A stretch of DNA of 64,000 nucleotides from Nymphaea colorata (GCF_008831285.2 NC_045143.1:21228854-21292853); one strand, 5' to 3'. Positions 1 to 11,539 are shown, numbered from the stretch's first letter. Notes: a model not told the origin generated them from the letters alone. Numbers and translations: made by a program.

Positions 1-143
1 TGTAGAAGCCCATTGCTGGTGATCCTCGTCGAGCCGTCTATAGTCAGGTTCGCCCCTTGGAAGCCATTGAAGATGAAGCCAGCTTGAATTGCAGAAGAAG
101 CAGGTTGAACAACCAAAAGAATCAAAAGGAACAAGAAAGCCAT
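1..143 (-). CDS. L-type lectin receptor-like kinase, 5' end only (cut by window edge)
   Basis: The frame starts at an ATG at 143 and runs off the left edge, giving about 47 codons. It encodes a hydrophobic signal peptide rich in Phe, Leu and Val, then the first strand of a legume-lectin domain (GFIFNGFQGANLTIDG). The same strand opens the two complete lectin kinases at 37301 and 60763. The 5' leader (144-180) is GA-rich on the coding strand, like the leader of the gene at 37301. By family knowledge the product is a plasma-membrane receptor with an extracellular lectin domain, one membrane span and a cytoplasmic Ser/Thr kinase. Only the secretory and first lectin residues are visible here, so it is not known whether the rest is intact. 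Confidence 0.85.
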   Translation of the reverse strand, partial: MAFLFLLILLVVQPASSAIQAGFIFNGFQGANLTIDGSTRITSNGLL

Positions 144-3100
144 CGAGAACGAGGGCTTGTTGCTCCCTCTCTCTCTCTAATGGGAGAATCTAGTGGCAGT
201 GTTCGTCTTCTATGAAAGGGGAGTCGCTAGTCCGAAATGGCGGCGTCTCTGTTCTAGGTGGCACTTCCTTGACTTCTTCTTCAGCAAGGAACCGCCATTT
301 TTGTCCTCATGATTGTCAAACTTTCAAATTGTTGGCTCGTGTGGACGATAAGACAACGCGCTTGAAGTCAAGCCGCATTAATTCCGCAATTTGGGTCTTT
401 CTAATTAGCATCATGATCAAAGCACCAGAACTGTCTTTGGGATTCCAACTACATCAACCTTTTGAGCCTAACAATCTGAAAAACAACTGCACGTATATAA
501 ACCAAGGCCAGGTTTTAATCTTGTTTATATGAAGTTCGTCAAATCTTTGATAACTAAGGGAAAAGAAGTTGTTTAAGAGTTAAAAAATCGATCGTTTACA
601 TCCAATAGTACTTTTCGCAAGATTTTTTTTTTTGTGTTTTCAAAATAAATTAACCTAGTACCTAAAGTCTAGAGATTGAACATTTTGTTGGTGAAAAGAA
701 AACGAGAGATGAATCTTGGAAAATCTACAGGAGATCGAACAATGGGTACGAGCCAAAACATTAGTTACGTGTAAAGTTTTCAACATGATACATTTGTTTA
801 ATCAATCAAACACGTTACCAGAAGAGCCTAACCCGTGGTGGGACATAAGAAAAAACATGTTCTAAGTTTGAAACTTTTTGAATTATCTGGTCTTTGGTGG
901 ACGGCGAGTCGGCGACTGCTGTCTTATGCCCTTAAACCCACCCGATGGGGTTCAGCCAGTTCGTTTAAAATTGGAAAGACAAAAGCATGTTTTGACTTTT
1001 GGTTGCTTCACGTTTTCTGTTTTGTTTGTTTTTTGCTAAAGTTCTGGCCTCTTTTGCTCTACATAAATTTTGAAAGACGCATTTAAAGAATAGACAATAA
1101 TTAAAAATACACGTAAATTTGGGAAAGCCCCTTCCTTTCCTTTGTTAAATAGGAAAATCATGATCGGGATAGCGCGACACAAAGTTATGGAACTCGGCTA
1201 TTGTTTCAATGCACCATACAAGTCTTTTCAAGGACAGTTACAAACACTGAAAATAACTCTTAAATTGCTGAAAATTGTTATTTTGCTCTCTTCAAAAAGC
1301 ACAAGAAATATACGTAATTTTGCAAATATGCTTATGATTTTCTTGCATGACTTCTTGACATTAAAAAAAAGACCAAGTACTTTTGGTATAAAGAAAATAT
1401 AACTAATTTAGACATATTTAAACGTGAAACAACTAGCATTTGGTACATATAAAAAGACGGGAACATGTTATTTCTTGGGTTCCTGACACGGCAAATTGTT
1501 ATGTTACATCCTTTATGTTTAACGAAAAGGACTCCTTTTTAAAAGGGCAACATTGAAAAGAAACAAAAAATTACCTGTTTTGCATTGGAACGTCCATCTC
1601 TTCTCAAACCTACCCCTTCCACAAGAAGGGACAAAGGGGACAAACCAGTTAACATGTAATGTGTTTATGCTAAAGGTATTTTAGTTAATTTATCTCATTA
1701 ACCTAGGTCAAGTTTTTCATAAGGATTTAATTGATTAAAATTTCATTTTTATGAACAATAGAAAAGATTGTGTGTGTTTTATAAATATCAAAAATTTGTT
1801 AGCAGCGTTTCTTATTATTGCTAAATCCTTAGGACTGATACTGAAAATTTCTTATCCTTTTTATTGGCAGTTTGTGCGTGAGAGATTATTTCCAAATCTG
1901 TCGCCCCTACGACCATACGCAAATATGACAAGTTTCTTTCGGAAAATGATTTGTTGTATGACTTTTTTTGAAAGTGGCAATAAATTGACAAGGGGAGTAG
2001 TCTTCACGATATCATTTGATTTCCATGGTCGAAATTATCGAGTAAGATAATGTTATTCAGGTAAGTTACTCAAGATGCTCTTCTTTCAAGAGGAAGAAAC
2101 AAATCTTCTTCCTTTGGACTTATCACATCAAGACAAGTAATGGAGAATAAAGAAAGCGACCACGACGATAAGACTGCTGAACTCAGACTTAGACATATGA
2201 ACGTGGAGCAGGTGAGAGAAGCTGGAAGTGCGCCTTAATCTGAGCAGCTCTGCGTGCAGTTTCTTACCTTCTAAAGAATTCTTTAGGTTAATTTGGTGAG
2301 AGATCTTTTTTCTTAACAGCAAAACTCTATTCTATTGCATGTGGTCTTTGGATGCGCAAAAGGTTAACAACTCCACCACCCACAAAGACTCGAATGACCC
2401 TCGATGAATGTTAGGGTATACCTTTCAACTTGAGTGTGGTCATCTTATTTTTTAGAGTGTAGATTCTACCATCAGCTTGGTCAACCAATTATGCTGCACC
2501 CCTTGAAGCTATTGCGTGTTGTATCTTAAGATGCCCAAAGTGTTAGGAATTGTCTTGCAAACTATAAAAGAACACATAATGTCCCTGTATTTTAGCAAAG
2601 AAAATGGCAGCTGAACTACTAATTAGGGGATATTGCTTCATATTAGAGATAGAACCGCATAATCAATCTATGCTAAAATCTAAAAGTGTTTCATTTGGAA
2701 CTAACTTTGTTCTATGAAATTGAAGAAAAGAGATTGACGGACTTGTTACAAACAATGGGCATATATTACCACCGAAATTTTTTATTTCTGTTGCAATTTC
2801 ATTTAATCTTCTACCACCCTACTTCCATGGTGCCTTTGGATGTTGGTAAAATTTGACTTGTGTAAGTTTGTAAAGGAATGATCGCTTGTCTCCATTCTGA
2901 ACATGGAAATAGCAAGTCCCTCTTGGAGGGAACACATTGTCCTCGCTTTAAGGTGGATGAGCTACAAGGAGATGTTTTGGGCTAACAGTTCTCTCCAGAC
3001 TTTACTGATCATGAAAGGTTGAGGACCACCCGAAACTGATGCATGCCAACATTTACCTCCAAGTTACCAGGTCCATATGGGAGTGAGTGCGCCGCTCGGT

Positions 3101-3490
3101 GGATGCAACAAAAATACACCAAAAGAAAAAGAGTAGGTAGTTGGGATATTTTGAAAATTATTTTTAAAAAATATCCTTTTTAGTCTTTTCATTTTTTAAT
3201 TTGTTTTTTTTTTATCTTTCCATTTCTTTTTTTCCTTTTTTTATTAACCAGGGCATTCTCTTTGTTGACCATACTGGTGCACTAAATTTTTGGGCACCAG
3301 TAGGGCGTACAAAACCAACTTCGGGTCCATATCGCAGCCAGTGCACAACAACATTGGCAGGCTTTTAATCCACTCGTTCTCCAAAAATATCCGAAGCTAT
3401 CAGGTCTAGTCAATGTCGTGCCATTCATCTATCAACCATACCAAAAGATAAAAGACTTAATTTAATTAATTGGTCAGAACCACTCATTTA
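144..3490. other. AT-rich intergenic stretch, no gene recognised
   Basis: Beyond the leader of the truncated lectin kinase I see no coding region with a recognisable domain. ORFs here are short, AT-rich and lack codon bias. A small inverted repeat (ACTGGTGC...GCACCAGT) lies near 3270-3298. The stretch from about 2280 to 3120 has a somewhat different composition and could be an old retroelement remnant, but no motif supports that. Confidence 0.5.
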
Positions 3491-3496
3491 TGGTCC

Positions 3497-3652
3497 TTAA
3501 GGCTATTTGGCGGTTGTAACAAATTGTTATTATTTTATGAATTTACTAAAAATTATGCTAGATTTATAACACAGTATTCTATGAAACCAACTCAATTTTT
3601 TTGAGCAAGTTCATCAAAAAATAATAATATAATACTGTTACCAAACCAACTC
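3497..3652. mobile_element. MITE-like element
   Basis: A short AT-rich unit is bounded by TTTGGCGGTTGTAACA on the left and the approximate inverse TGTTACCAAACC on the right. The interior has no ORF. Similar sequence (gaacaatttgttattattatatgaatg) recurs near 35390. The size and termini suggest a non-autonomous DNA transposon. The target duplication is not clear. Confidence 0.4.
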
Positions 3653-3654
3653 TA

Positions 3655-3878
3655 AGGGATGGTTTGGCAAGAAGGATACTATGTGTCTGTCCTATGAATT
3701 TGTTCTAAAAATTAGACCAGATTGATGAAACATTAGATTGTCTCATGAATATGTTCCAAAGGTTAGGCCAAATAAGAATTAGGCTATAACCACAAAACAA
3801 TAGTTCGGGCACAATCTTTGGAGCAGATTCATAAAACACTCATATAGTGTATCTTACTTGCTGTCAAACGATCTCTGA
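3655..3878. mobile_element. MITE-like element
   Basis: The left end (GGTTTGGCAAGAAGGATACTAT) and the right end (ATAGTGTATCTTACTTGCTGTCAAACG) are imperfect inverted repeats of about 25 bp. There is no coding capacity. It lies directly beside the preceding MITE-like unit. A related unit is at 28208-28533. Confidence 0.45.
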
Positions 3879-4009
3879 GGGGCAAGTTTCAAGAGCTTCA
3901 ATTTGAAAGATCTAAATTGGGACCCATGTAAACTAGCCTCTATATGAACATTGATGCAAATTCAGCCGTACTTCATCAAACCGTTGCCAGGGGTCTTATC
4001 CCCCACTTT

Positions 4010-4345
4010 TACTAATCAATGAATTTATGTATACAAAAGATACAAATCTAAGGATATCAACAGATCTTATATGAATCAGATTATCCTTAATTGAATCCAA
4101 TTTTCGGTTATTTACATATTCAGATTCAAATACAAAAAAAAAAATGTCATATGTGAATCCGAAATTCAATTTCACAATCTGCATCCGATCTGATTCTAAT
4201 TTTTGCATTCATATTTGAATCTAAATCTGAATTTGGACCGAAATCAATTGATTTTCAAAATGTAAAAGCATTAGATATAGAATGTCTGTTGAAAAATAAA
4301 TCCGATCTGAATTCGTATCCAAATCCAAATCCAATTGGATGTTGA
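4010..4345. repeat. Degenerate repeat related to the Ac-like hAT subterminal family (reverse orientation)
   Basis: The tract is built from variants of AATCTGAATCCGATC-type words. It shares the segment ATTTTCAAAATGTAAAAGCATT with the reverse complement of 26800-26880. The same vocabulary makes up the subterminal regions of the 17-kb hAT element (7540-7760 and 24340-24660), so it is probably a decayed non-autonomous relative. The terminal inverted repeats are not preserved. Confidence 0.45.
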
Positions 4346-4683
4346 ATAGTCTCTCTTCGCTTTAATTCCAAGAAAAGGTCTTAAAATAAACATTCAACTA
4401 ACTGTTGGCAGGCTTCAAGAACTCTAAATTATTACTAACTAACAACTTATTGTCTACTTATGCACACAAAATTACAAAAACCTTTCATTAATGTTTCTTA
4501 TAGATACGGCAGTCATCATTAATCACGATGAATTCATTGTTCACTCCATTATTCCTTAAGGCCACAAATAAGCTGTTCGAGCTAGCATTCCCTGCAATCA
4601 TAACCTCTAGCAACTAATCCATTGATTCACATAGATTTTTCCATTGAGAGTTTCATGCATTGAGGAAAGTTGTATTAGTGTCC

Positions 4684-4925
4684 AATAATGGAATGCATGA
4701 TACTTTGGATCTAGTCGACCTACCTCATCCTCTCTGTGGAAACATTTTCAGATACTTGTTTTTCAATAAGCTTGGGCATTGGGCGGTTAAGGAGTCGACT
4801 TTAGTGCACCAAATAATGGAATGCATGATACTTCGGATCTAGTCGACCTACCTCATCCTCTCTCTGAAAACATTTTCAGAAACTTGTTACTTGTTGTTTT
4901 TTAATAAGCCTGGCCATCTGAACGT
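4684..4925. repeat. Tandem duplication, period about 128 bp
   Basis: The unit beginning AATAATGGAATGCATGATACTT occurs at 4684 and again at 4812 with few differences, including the segment GATCTAGTCGACCTACCTCA in both. It has no recognised function. Confidence 0.7.
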
Positions 4926-5735
4926 GACATGAAATAGACAAACGGTGGTAATCTTCAATAACATGAAACACAATCATGCCATCAAAAGCCAGCCTTTAGT
5001 GACGCTAAAGGAGAACACATCATTAAAGGCAAACTCTTCTCTGACATAAGAGTTGATATCATTACCAAAGATTGAGCTGGCACAATCTCCAAGAAATTAA
5101 GTGGTTTCATCACTAAAAGTTGTCTTTAATGGGCATTTGGTATATCTAGAATCATGGAATTTTAGAATCAAAATGCTTGTTTTTTTAAGAAATTGGGAAT
5201 ATTAAACAAACATGGTATTTTGTTTTTGAAATTAAGAAAGTGAAACTTTGAAACTTTGATTCCATTTCAGTTTGAGGAGCAATTATGATTCTGAAATTTT
5301 CATTATTCAATGAAAATTCGAAACCATCAAGCCCCGCTAAAGGTTGAGTTGGCATGGTTTTTAGTGATATGGGTTGCTGTTGCATGGCCCAACTTGTAGT
5401 CTTTAACGACGTGGAAAGCAGTCATGTCTGGTCTGGTTTTCGGTGATGCAGAGCTAATGTGTTGCTGAAGGTTGAGCTTGGCACTCTTCCAGCGTGTTCT
5501 TTAGTTACAAGTTTTCAGTAATGTGTGCAACTGTGTCACTAAATATTGTGCCTCCCATGGACTTCAATGACCCTGATTCAAGTAGCATCTTATAGGTTGA
5601 ATTAAAAGGTAATGGTTCATGTGGTCTTTAACAACACTTACAGGATAACGTCACTAATGTTTTTCATAGGCGTCATTTGTGATTGTTCATTTGCATTACA
5701 GACGCATTTTCAAGAAAAGTTGCAAATGATCTCAG
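4926..5735. other. Intergenic stretch, nothing recognised
   Basis: No coding region or RNA gene is seen. The part around 5130-5310 has the self-complementary agaattttgattc-type composition also seen at 40380-40720, which suggests an old MITE. Confidence 0.4.
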
Positions 5736-5837
5736 CCAGTTATATAGCGGCAGTGAAGATTGCCCATCCATGAACAACCCCCACTCCCCCCTTTATTTTC
5801 CCGCCCTTTTTTCCTCATCGCCACCACCGCTTGCCCT

Positions 5838-5858
5838 GTTCTCTCTCTCTCTCTCTCT
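5838..5858. repeat. CT microsatellite
   Basis: A run of CT dinucleotides immediately precedes an ATG. Pyrimidine-rich tracts of this kind are common in plant 5' leaders. Confidence 0.8.
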
Positions 5859-6224
5859 ATGGAGGAGACGCACAGAGAGCGGAAAACACGACTTAGAGCA
5901 CCAGAAACTGTCCTGATTAAGCACAGATCTTCTCCCTATTCACTGGCTTCCTTTCTTCATTTGCGCACCCTGTTTTATCCATACCAGAATGACCCGTTTC
6001 CTTGACAAAAACAGAAAATATTTGATTTGCCTTCTGCTTCGAGTGCTTTCAGCCTATAGTAATTTGTTTTTGTCAGAAATCGTGATTTTGATCAATACCG
6101 TAATTGCCTTCCTTTTCTTTTACTGGTTCCTGTAAAAGATGATGGTGGACTCCGGAACAAAGAAGCGAAAGGGAATCGTTTTCTTTCTTTCCAGTCTCAT
6201 TGTTACTCTTATGCTAATCCTTTA

Positions 6225-6596
6225 GGGCGTGTTTGGATGACACCGTTTCACATAACTTGGTTTCCCCCAAAACATCGGTTTTTTGGGGGAAGGAATGGAA
6301 AAAGCAACTCCTCAGCTTCAAAACAAAAGTATGGCTGGTACCTACTGCAACTTGGGCAATGGTTGACTTGTTTTCCCCTCTTCCCGATATCCTCATTTGA
6401 GGCAACCCTTTCATTGGTGAGAGGCTATGGTGCCGATAGATCGATGCAGACGATCTGACACAATGCTTCGGTTTCTTCCCCTCCATCTGAATGCACCTAC
6501 CCTTCCCTTTCTAAGAGGCCATCATAAGGGCCTTTTCTTTTGATGCAAGTGAGCATGTGAACCCTTACTGGAAATCAATGATTCTGTCATCCAAAC
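6225..6596. mobile_element. MITE-like element
   Basis: GTTTGGATGACA at 6231-6242 is perfectly inverted as TGTCATCCAAAC at 6585-6596. The left outer sequence GGGCGT follows a TTA, as in PIF/Harbinger-type MITEs. The outermost right end has diverged, so the target duplication cannot be confirmed. No coding content. Confidence 0.45.
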
Positions 6597-7452
6597 TGGA
6601 GCTCCTCAATCGTGGATTAGGGCAATTTTTACTAGGCAAGCACATGTAAAGGGATTAGGGCTTTTAAGGAATTAGAAGCCTCTGCATATTTTCAAATAAT
6701 TCAATATTTTCTTGATACATGCCATCCAAGTGCAATCACACTGAGTTGTACTTCATATCTGTAGAAAACATGCACGGTGTATGAGCAGATGAGCATTGAA
6801 AATATGGTTCTGCCTTCAAATTGATTGACAAGACTTTCTTTCTTCAAGCTCTCTAGTCTATTCCGTTGTCTTCATGTGAACAAATTCCATGTGCTGTTGA
6901 TGTACTGTTGTGTGATTGCAAACTTTAGCGTAGAATATTTGAGAAACCTTTTAGCTACCAAACCTTAATTTTGTCCATCTTTTTTATGCAAATAAACAAT
7001 GATGAGACGAATACATGGAAATCAACAACTGGATTTATAGCATAGGATTTTTCATTTTTAGTGCCAACCAACTTTCAATCAGCTTACCCTCCCAGCCAAC
7101 TTGCTCATTCAATTTTGAAAAGGTCAGGAAATGGGAGTGTTGTGCTTCTGTTAGTGGCATTCTGGCTTTAAAAGTTTAAATTCTTGTTCCCTCTGTGCAG
7201 CAAAGGTTGGTGGGAACCTCTGCAGCAAGTAAAGGTGAGTGGTTTTTCTTTTGTGGTTGTGAATTTTTTTCTCCTTGAAGAACAATTATTTTGATTTGAT
7301 ATATCCTTAGCTAAGCTGCATTTTCCACATTATGCCTCAGCTGGTTGAACCAACTTTGGAAGAATTTGGCTTGTGAGTGGACCAAGGACAATATTCCCTC
7401 CAACTCTGTTTTTCTTTTGTGGAGATCATAGGGATCATGGGGTTGGTCCACT

Positions 7453-7460
7453 GCCATATG
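7453..7460. repeat. Left target-site duplication of the 17-kb hAT element
   Basis: GCCATATG immediately precedes the left terminal inverted repeat and is repeated exactly at 24705-24712. Eight bases is the target-duplication length of the hAT superfamily. Confidence 0.85.
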
Positions 7461-7765
7461 TAGGGATGTCAATGGATTGGATTCATACTGGATATCCATC
7501 CAAATTGCTTTAAAAAGATCAGGTATGAAAAGAAATTTAACATCCCATCAAGAAATCAAATCGGATTTGGATTTAAGAAATAACATCCGATTGGACTCGA
7601 ATTTGAATCCAAACTGTAACTTGATGTCGGAATCCAAACCATAAGCTGATATCCGAATCCAAATTGTAACATGATATCCGAATCCGAACCATGAGCTGAT
7701 ATCCAAAGTGAGATGGTATATGAATTCAAACTGTCACCTGACATCCGAATCCACAATCTTTAGAT
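7461..7765. repeat. Left terminal inverted repeat and subterminal repeats of the hAT element
   Basis: After the terminal repeat, words of the type GATATCCGAATCCAAA and CTGTAACTTGATGTC recur in both orientations about every 30 bases between 7540 and 7755. The same vocabulary occurs at 24340-24660. Confidence 0.65.
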
Positions 7766-7769
7766 GTTT

Positions 7770-8094
7770 TGGGCAAGAGGTCTATCCAAACGTACCAACT
7801 TAACATCATTGTATGATTAGAATGTAAATTTTCTATTAAAAAACCCCTACTAGTTGCTAATGACTTTCATGGAGTTATGAATAATAATGGCCTTATAGTT
7901 GCCATATACAGAATTTGACTTAAAATATTTACAATTACATCATACAAAATAATTTAAATTAATTAATTGACATTTACATTTTTATGTAATCAAGTCAACT
8001 AATATAGTTAAGAAATCAACTAAGCAGGATATCTTAAATAATGTATTTATTTAATTACAAATAATAATGAAAACTTTAATTAAGGAATTTCAAC
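7770..8094. other. AT-rich interior of the hAT element
   Basis: Very AT-rich sequence without a coding region or recognisable repeat. Confidence 0.5.
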
Positions 8095-8622
8095 AAAATT
8101 GACATTTTAAGAAATATGAAAATTAATATCAAATAAATATATTTAATATGAAAAAATTGTAGAACCAATTTGTTTGAAAGATAAACAATTCAATGTGCAA
8201 ATGGATCAATTTATAAGTTGTTGTAATTATGTAATTAAGAAAACTAATATATTAAGAGGGCGAACCCAAAGAGCTAGTGATGATGTGGAATGAATAAAAC
8301 TTTGACATCATTGAACACTCTTTATGCATATGTAAAGCAAATTATTTAATCAACTCAATGAAATGAAAAAATTTCCTTAAACAATGTATTTTGTAATTGA
8401 GAACTAATATGGGTCACCTGATTTAATAATTATCAATAAGTGATAATGAAAAAAAGTTGTCTACTAAATTAAATTTGTTGTTATTTTAAAATATTAAAAT
8501 CATAGTTCAATATGCACAGACAATATGGAAAAGTATGAAAGCCACATGAATAATTTATTTATTCAACAAACTATTTTAAGAATTAATCAAATATATCATT
8601 TTTCTATAGACATGCGACCTGA
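8095..8622 (+). repeat. Left copy of a 530-bp direct repeat bounding the viral block
   Basis: This segment and 18172-18699 have the same length and orientation and differ at only a few positions per 60 bases. They share, for example, AGAGCTAGTGATGATGTGGA and GAACTAATATGGGTCACCTG. The left copy ends where viral reverse-transcriptase sequence begins. The right copy starts just after the last viral remnant. The copies lack the TG...CA ends of LTRs and contain no ORF. A target duplication produced when the viral DNA was captured during break repair would explain them. Confidence 0.8.
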
Positions 8623-8625
8623 TAA

Positions 8626-8750
8626 TAAGTAGCAAAAGGACACAATTCTTCTGAAAACACAGAGAATATCTAGGTGTAGAAATTGGTGAAGGAAAAATTA
8701 AATTACAACCACATATAGCCACAAAAGCTTTAGAATTTGAGGTACATGAA
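8626..8750 (+). pseudogene. Endogenous pararetrovirus reverse transcriptase fragment (copy 1)
   Basis: A short piece of the region C-terminal to the polymerase active site is recognisable (LGVEIGEGKIKLQPHI in one frame, preceded by a frameshift). The same piece recurs at 13220-13315 at the end of the longer reverse-transcriptase remnant. Both copies then pass into the same GA-rich non-viral-looking sequence. Family: Caulimoviridae reverse transcriptase, which copies pregenomic RNA into DNA. The fragment is not functional. Confidence 0.6.
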
Positions 8751-9215
8751 GGGGGCCAAAATTGCACAAAAAAGCCCCGGTTCACTTTTACGGCATGGGA
8801 GGCAGAGGAGAAGAGTGGAAAGGAAAAGAAGAGGAAGGAGGAAAGGAAGAGAGCAGGACAAAGCACTTGTAAGTACTCGATTCGGGGGGGGGGGGGGGGG
8901 GGTGTTGCTAGATGAGGTGGCAGTCGATCGTGTCCAAAAGGTCAAAAAGTGCTATAGTGCGTAATAGTGTCTGCCCCAGTGCTACAGTGCACTACAGTGA
9001 CTGCTACAGTAACTGCCTTCACTTTTTCTCAAATGAGACGCCGCGTGTCTTGTTACTTTCACTTTTTTGATGTGTATGAGATTCTTTCGTCTTTATTTCC
9101 TTTATCTCCACGCAACGTTGCTTTATTTTACATAAAGAAAGTCAGCAACTACAACAATCTTCTAGAGGCTCCTTGAGATGATTTGCCTTAGGATATGACC
9201 CAGTGCTTATCTTAT
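8751..9215 (+). other. Leader-like non-coding segment with repeated CTACAGT words and a G19 run (copy 1)
   Basis: This is homologous to 13316-13930. It contains a GA-rich start, a run of 19 G at 8884-8902 that copy 2 lacks, and several GCTACAGT repeats at about 8951-9015. A CACTTTTTTGA...ATGAGATTC block follows and is also in copy 2. It may be a viral intergenic or leader region, but no tRNA primer-binding site (TGGTATCAGAGC type) is seen, so this is only an inference. Confidence 0.45.
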
Positions 9216-9220
9216 AGGGT

Positions 9221-9496
9221 ATGTCACAGGGTAAATTTTTATTCCAAAAATTTACAAACGTAAAACTCATACTTATCTTGGAGCGTTTTTCCAAGGCAGA
9301 TTTTGAAGTGATAATCTACAATACAAATCCTATTTTTAATTTGGGAGATTTTCCCAAAGATACATTTATTACGTACATTCTCAAACGGATGATGCTTAAG
9401 TTTTACATGGGAAGCACTATACCCATGGGAAGTTTAACTATTACTTGCAAGGGCCAAGTTTTACCGATCCTGGAATTTTACATTTACAAACATTAG
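9221..9496 (+). pseudogene. Pararetrovirus movement protein fragment (copy 1)
   Basis: A 91-codon open frame contains the core that is also present at 14990-15175 (FNLGDFPK, LKFY.GST.P.GSLTITCKGQ). In the second copy this core follows an N-terminal part with the layout of a badnavirus-type movement region, so I assign it to the 30K-type movement domain of Caulimoviridae, which modifies plasmodesmata. The N-terminal half is missing here: about 1 kb present in copy 2 is deleted. The frame is followed within 50 bp by the end of the oppositely oriented ORFX. Confidence 0.5.
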
Positions 9497-9529
9497 GGTA
9501 GGACTCAGCAGCTTCGTCCCTACTCCTTT

Positions 9530-10745
9530 TTAGTTATTTCCCATTTCTTCTACAATCTCTTCTTCATATTGTTCGTTATTATCCCATCCTCCTTCATCAC
9601 CAACATTCCACTTGTCTTCATTGTCATCTCTCTGGATGACTGCTCCAACATTCTGATCGTCACCTGCCCATTCTGCTAGGTTACTATCTTGGACTTGACA
9701 AAAATGTTCACAGATGCCAGGGTTTATACATAAGACACTTTGGTAAGGGATGCAAAATTTTTCAGTAACCCAATTGTCTAGCTTGCAGGGGAAAAAATGA
9801 AGTGTTTATATTGATCATAATTTCCTGTTTTGCTTCATATGGGTATTCATAAGAGGGAGGAACAGATTCAATGTCTAAGTTAACATAACCATAAGGTTTT
9901 ATATCTCCAATTTTGAACATTCTTCTTACCATATATGCCAACCGCCAATGAAAATCAATATGTTTTACTTGCTCTTCTTTGGTAATCATGATCCGGTTCA
10001 AAATCCTTGCTCTAGAAGAGTCTTGGGAGAAAGTTTTACTCCCTGGATATCCTGGTCTTGCCACTTTCTAAGGTTAAGGGTGGCTTGTATAATTGAAAAT
10101 CTTTTTTCACATTCACAGAAAAAATTATCTACATGGTGGTCATGTCTGTATTTAATCAAAGCAAATTCCAAACTAGGCTTCCTCTTTTTTGAATTTCATG
10201 CTATTGTCCTTTGTAGATTCTTCATATTGACTTGTTCTTTCCTTTTTGCCTTCAGCACCAAACTATAGATCTGCTCCTTGACTTGTGGAATATTTGGGGG
10301 AACCATCTCCCTTTTTTCTCTTAATTTTCTGATTTCTTCCTCAGCGTATTCCCTGAGGATTCTGTTTTCTGACTCTACAGCTTGTATTTTTTCATTTAGC
10401 TCTTTGTTTCTTTCTTTCGCCAACTTATCTCTACTTGGGCTGCATTTAAGCTTCTTTCTAGAGTAAGATAAGCATCCAGGCTTTGCGGACAGAGGGGTAT
10501 ATGATCCATGGAGAGTTTTGGATTGAAGTTGCTTGTTATTTAGGTTTAAATGGCTGGCTAATAAGGAAAGGATTTTTAGGTATGAGGGATTTCATTTTTT
10601 TTGCCAGAGCTTGTCTAGAAGGATGGATATGGTCATTTAAATCAAGGATGAGGCCTGGTGAGGTTCGAAACACCAAATTTGGATGAGGAGAAAAGATTGA
10701 TAATCATAGGTCTGGGTCAAGAGGCAATTGGCTCGTAGAGGCCAT
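9530..10745 (-). pseudogene. ORFX, unrecognised coiled-coil ORF linked to the pararetrovirus (copy 1)
   Basis: The ATG is at 10745 (MASTSQLPLDPDL, then a stop) and the final stop is at 9530. Between them the frame is broken several times. Visible parts are an N-terminal segment matching copy 2, a charged coiled coil (10196-10423, for example NEKIQAVESENRILREYAEE), a CECEKRF...LRKW segment, a WRLAYMV...GYVNLDIESVPPS block and an acidic C-terminus ending EEEMGNN-like. Copy 2 at 15229-16534 has the same order. It lies downstream of RNase H on the same strand, the place occupied by ORF4 of tungroviruses and the transactivator of caulimoviruses. The tungrovirus product also has a leucine zipper, but I cannot show homology. 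Function unknown. Confidence 0.55.
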
Positions 10746-10858
10746 CTTGTCCTGTAGTAAGAAAAATGATAAGTGAAACAATGCATTCTATATTGTCTAG
10801 CATAGTTAATGTCTATGTGGAGATAATTTAAATCATTCCTACATGATGTGGGGTATAG
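10746..10858 (-). other. Conserved leader of ORFX (copy 1)
   Basis: The sequence before the ORFX ATG shares ATAGACATTA...TAGACAATATAGAATGCATT with the corresponding region at 16555-16620. The leader is therefore part of the original unit and not a chance junction. Confidence 0.5.
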
Positions 10859-11095
10859 TTATCTGAAACCAATAGAGGAATGACATGAGGATGCTCGAAC
10901 TCTTACTTGTTTCATGGCGGCGACTAACTGTTGCATACTTAAGAGAACATCTAATAAGTTATCACTAACTTTCCTTATTTCAATGGAGAAGGCATGGTCA
11001 AGGTCATGTAGTCTTTCTCTAGATTGGTCAAGATAGCTTATATTTTTATTAAGTCTTCTAATCTCGGATTCATAAACATCAATGTCTCTATTCAT
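10859..11095 (-). pseudogene. Short coiled-coil ORF between RNase H and ORFX
   Basis: This is a 78-codon frame on the minus strand directly after the RNase H remnant. The product is charged and heptad-like (ESEIRRLNKNISYLDQ, then RERLHDLDHAFSIEIRKV), so a coiled coil is likely. The start methionine follows the RNase H region by only a few codons. It may be the C-terminal tail of the polymerase polyprotein or a small separate ORF. No second copy is seen. Function not known. Confidence 0.4.
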
Positions 11096-11515
11096 CTTTT
11101 TTATGTCTACTTAACATATCGGCTGGACAATTGTCTTCTCCCTTTATGTATTCAAATGTCACTTTATAATTCTGATTTATAAGGGTATCTTTAAAGGATA
11201 TCCATCTTCTTTAGCTTCTTTTTTTTGAATTCTTATTTTCATAGAATTTTACAATAGCATCACAAACTGTTCTAACTACTATTTCTTTTTTATTGAGCAA
11301 AAACAAGCGAAAACTGTTTAACCCATGTATTACAGCAAGGATTTCCTGGTCTATACTACTAGAAAGTCCTTTTTTTTTTGTAGTGGCCATTGTTGTATCT
11401 GCAAATGACCTCTGCTACTTTGGAAGCATATTTGTTGGGCTTCCTTTTTAACACTGCTCCCCATCCATTAACACATCCATTCGTTTCAATTATTAAAGAA
11501 ATCTGAATCTAAAAG
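11090..11515 (-). pseudogene. Pararetrovirus RNase H domain, broken, with altered catalytic residues
   Basis: Translated on the minus strand, the first strand reads IETNGCVNGWGAVL, where the usual catalytic Asp is Asn (codon 11479-11481). After a frameshift follow SSIDQEILAVIHGLNSF with the conserved Glu, then VRTVC with Val where an Asp is usual, then FEYIKGEDNCPADMLSR with the C-terminal Asp. An in-frame stop lies in the basic KKRS.RRW segment. This is the type-1 RNase H fused to reverse transcriptase in Caulimoviridae, which degrades the RNA template. Two of four catalytic acids are changed and the frame is broken, so it is inactive. Confidence 0.75.
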
Positions 11516-11539
11516 GAGTTACATATTTCGAAAGCTTTA

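Larger units (their letters stand above)
5738..7240 (+). other. Possible host gene 5' region, interrupted by transposons
   Basis: A TATA-like word (TTATATAGC, about 5738) is followed by a CT-repeat leader (about 5838-5858) and an ATG at 5859 opening about 49 codons. A second short open stretch starts ATGATGGTGGACTCC near 6139. At 7201-7234 a segment is flanked by an acceptor-like tgtgcag and a donor-like GTGAGT, as a small exon would be. The encoded peptides match no family I recognise. A MITE lies at 6225-6596 and the 17-kb hAT element at 7461, so any gene here would carry them in introns or be broken by them. This is an inference from splice-like signals only. Confidence 0.25.
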
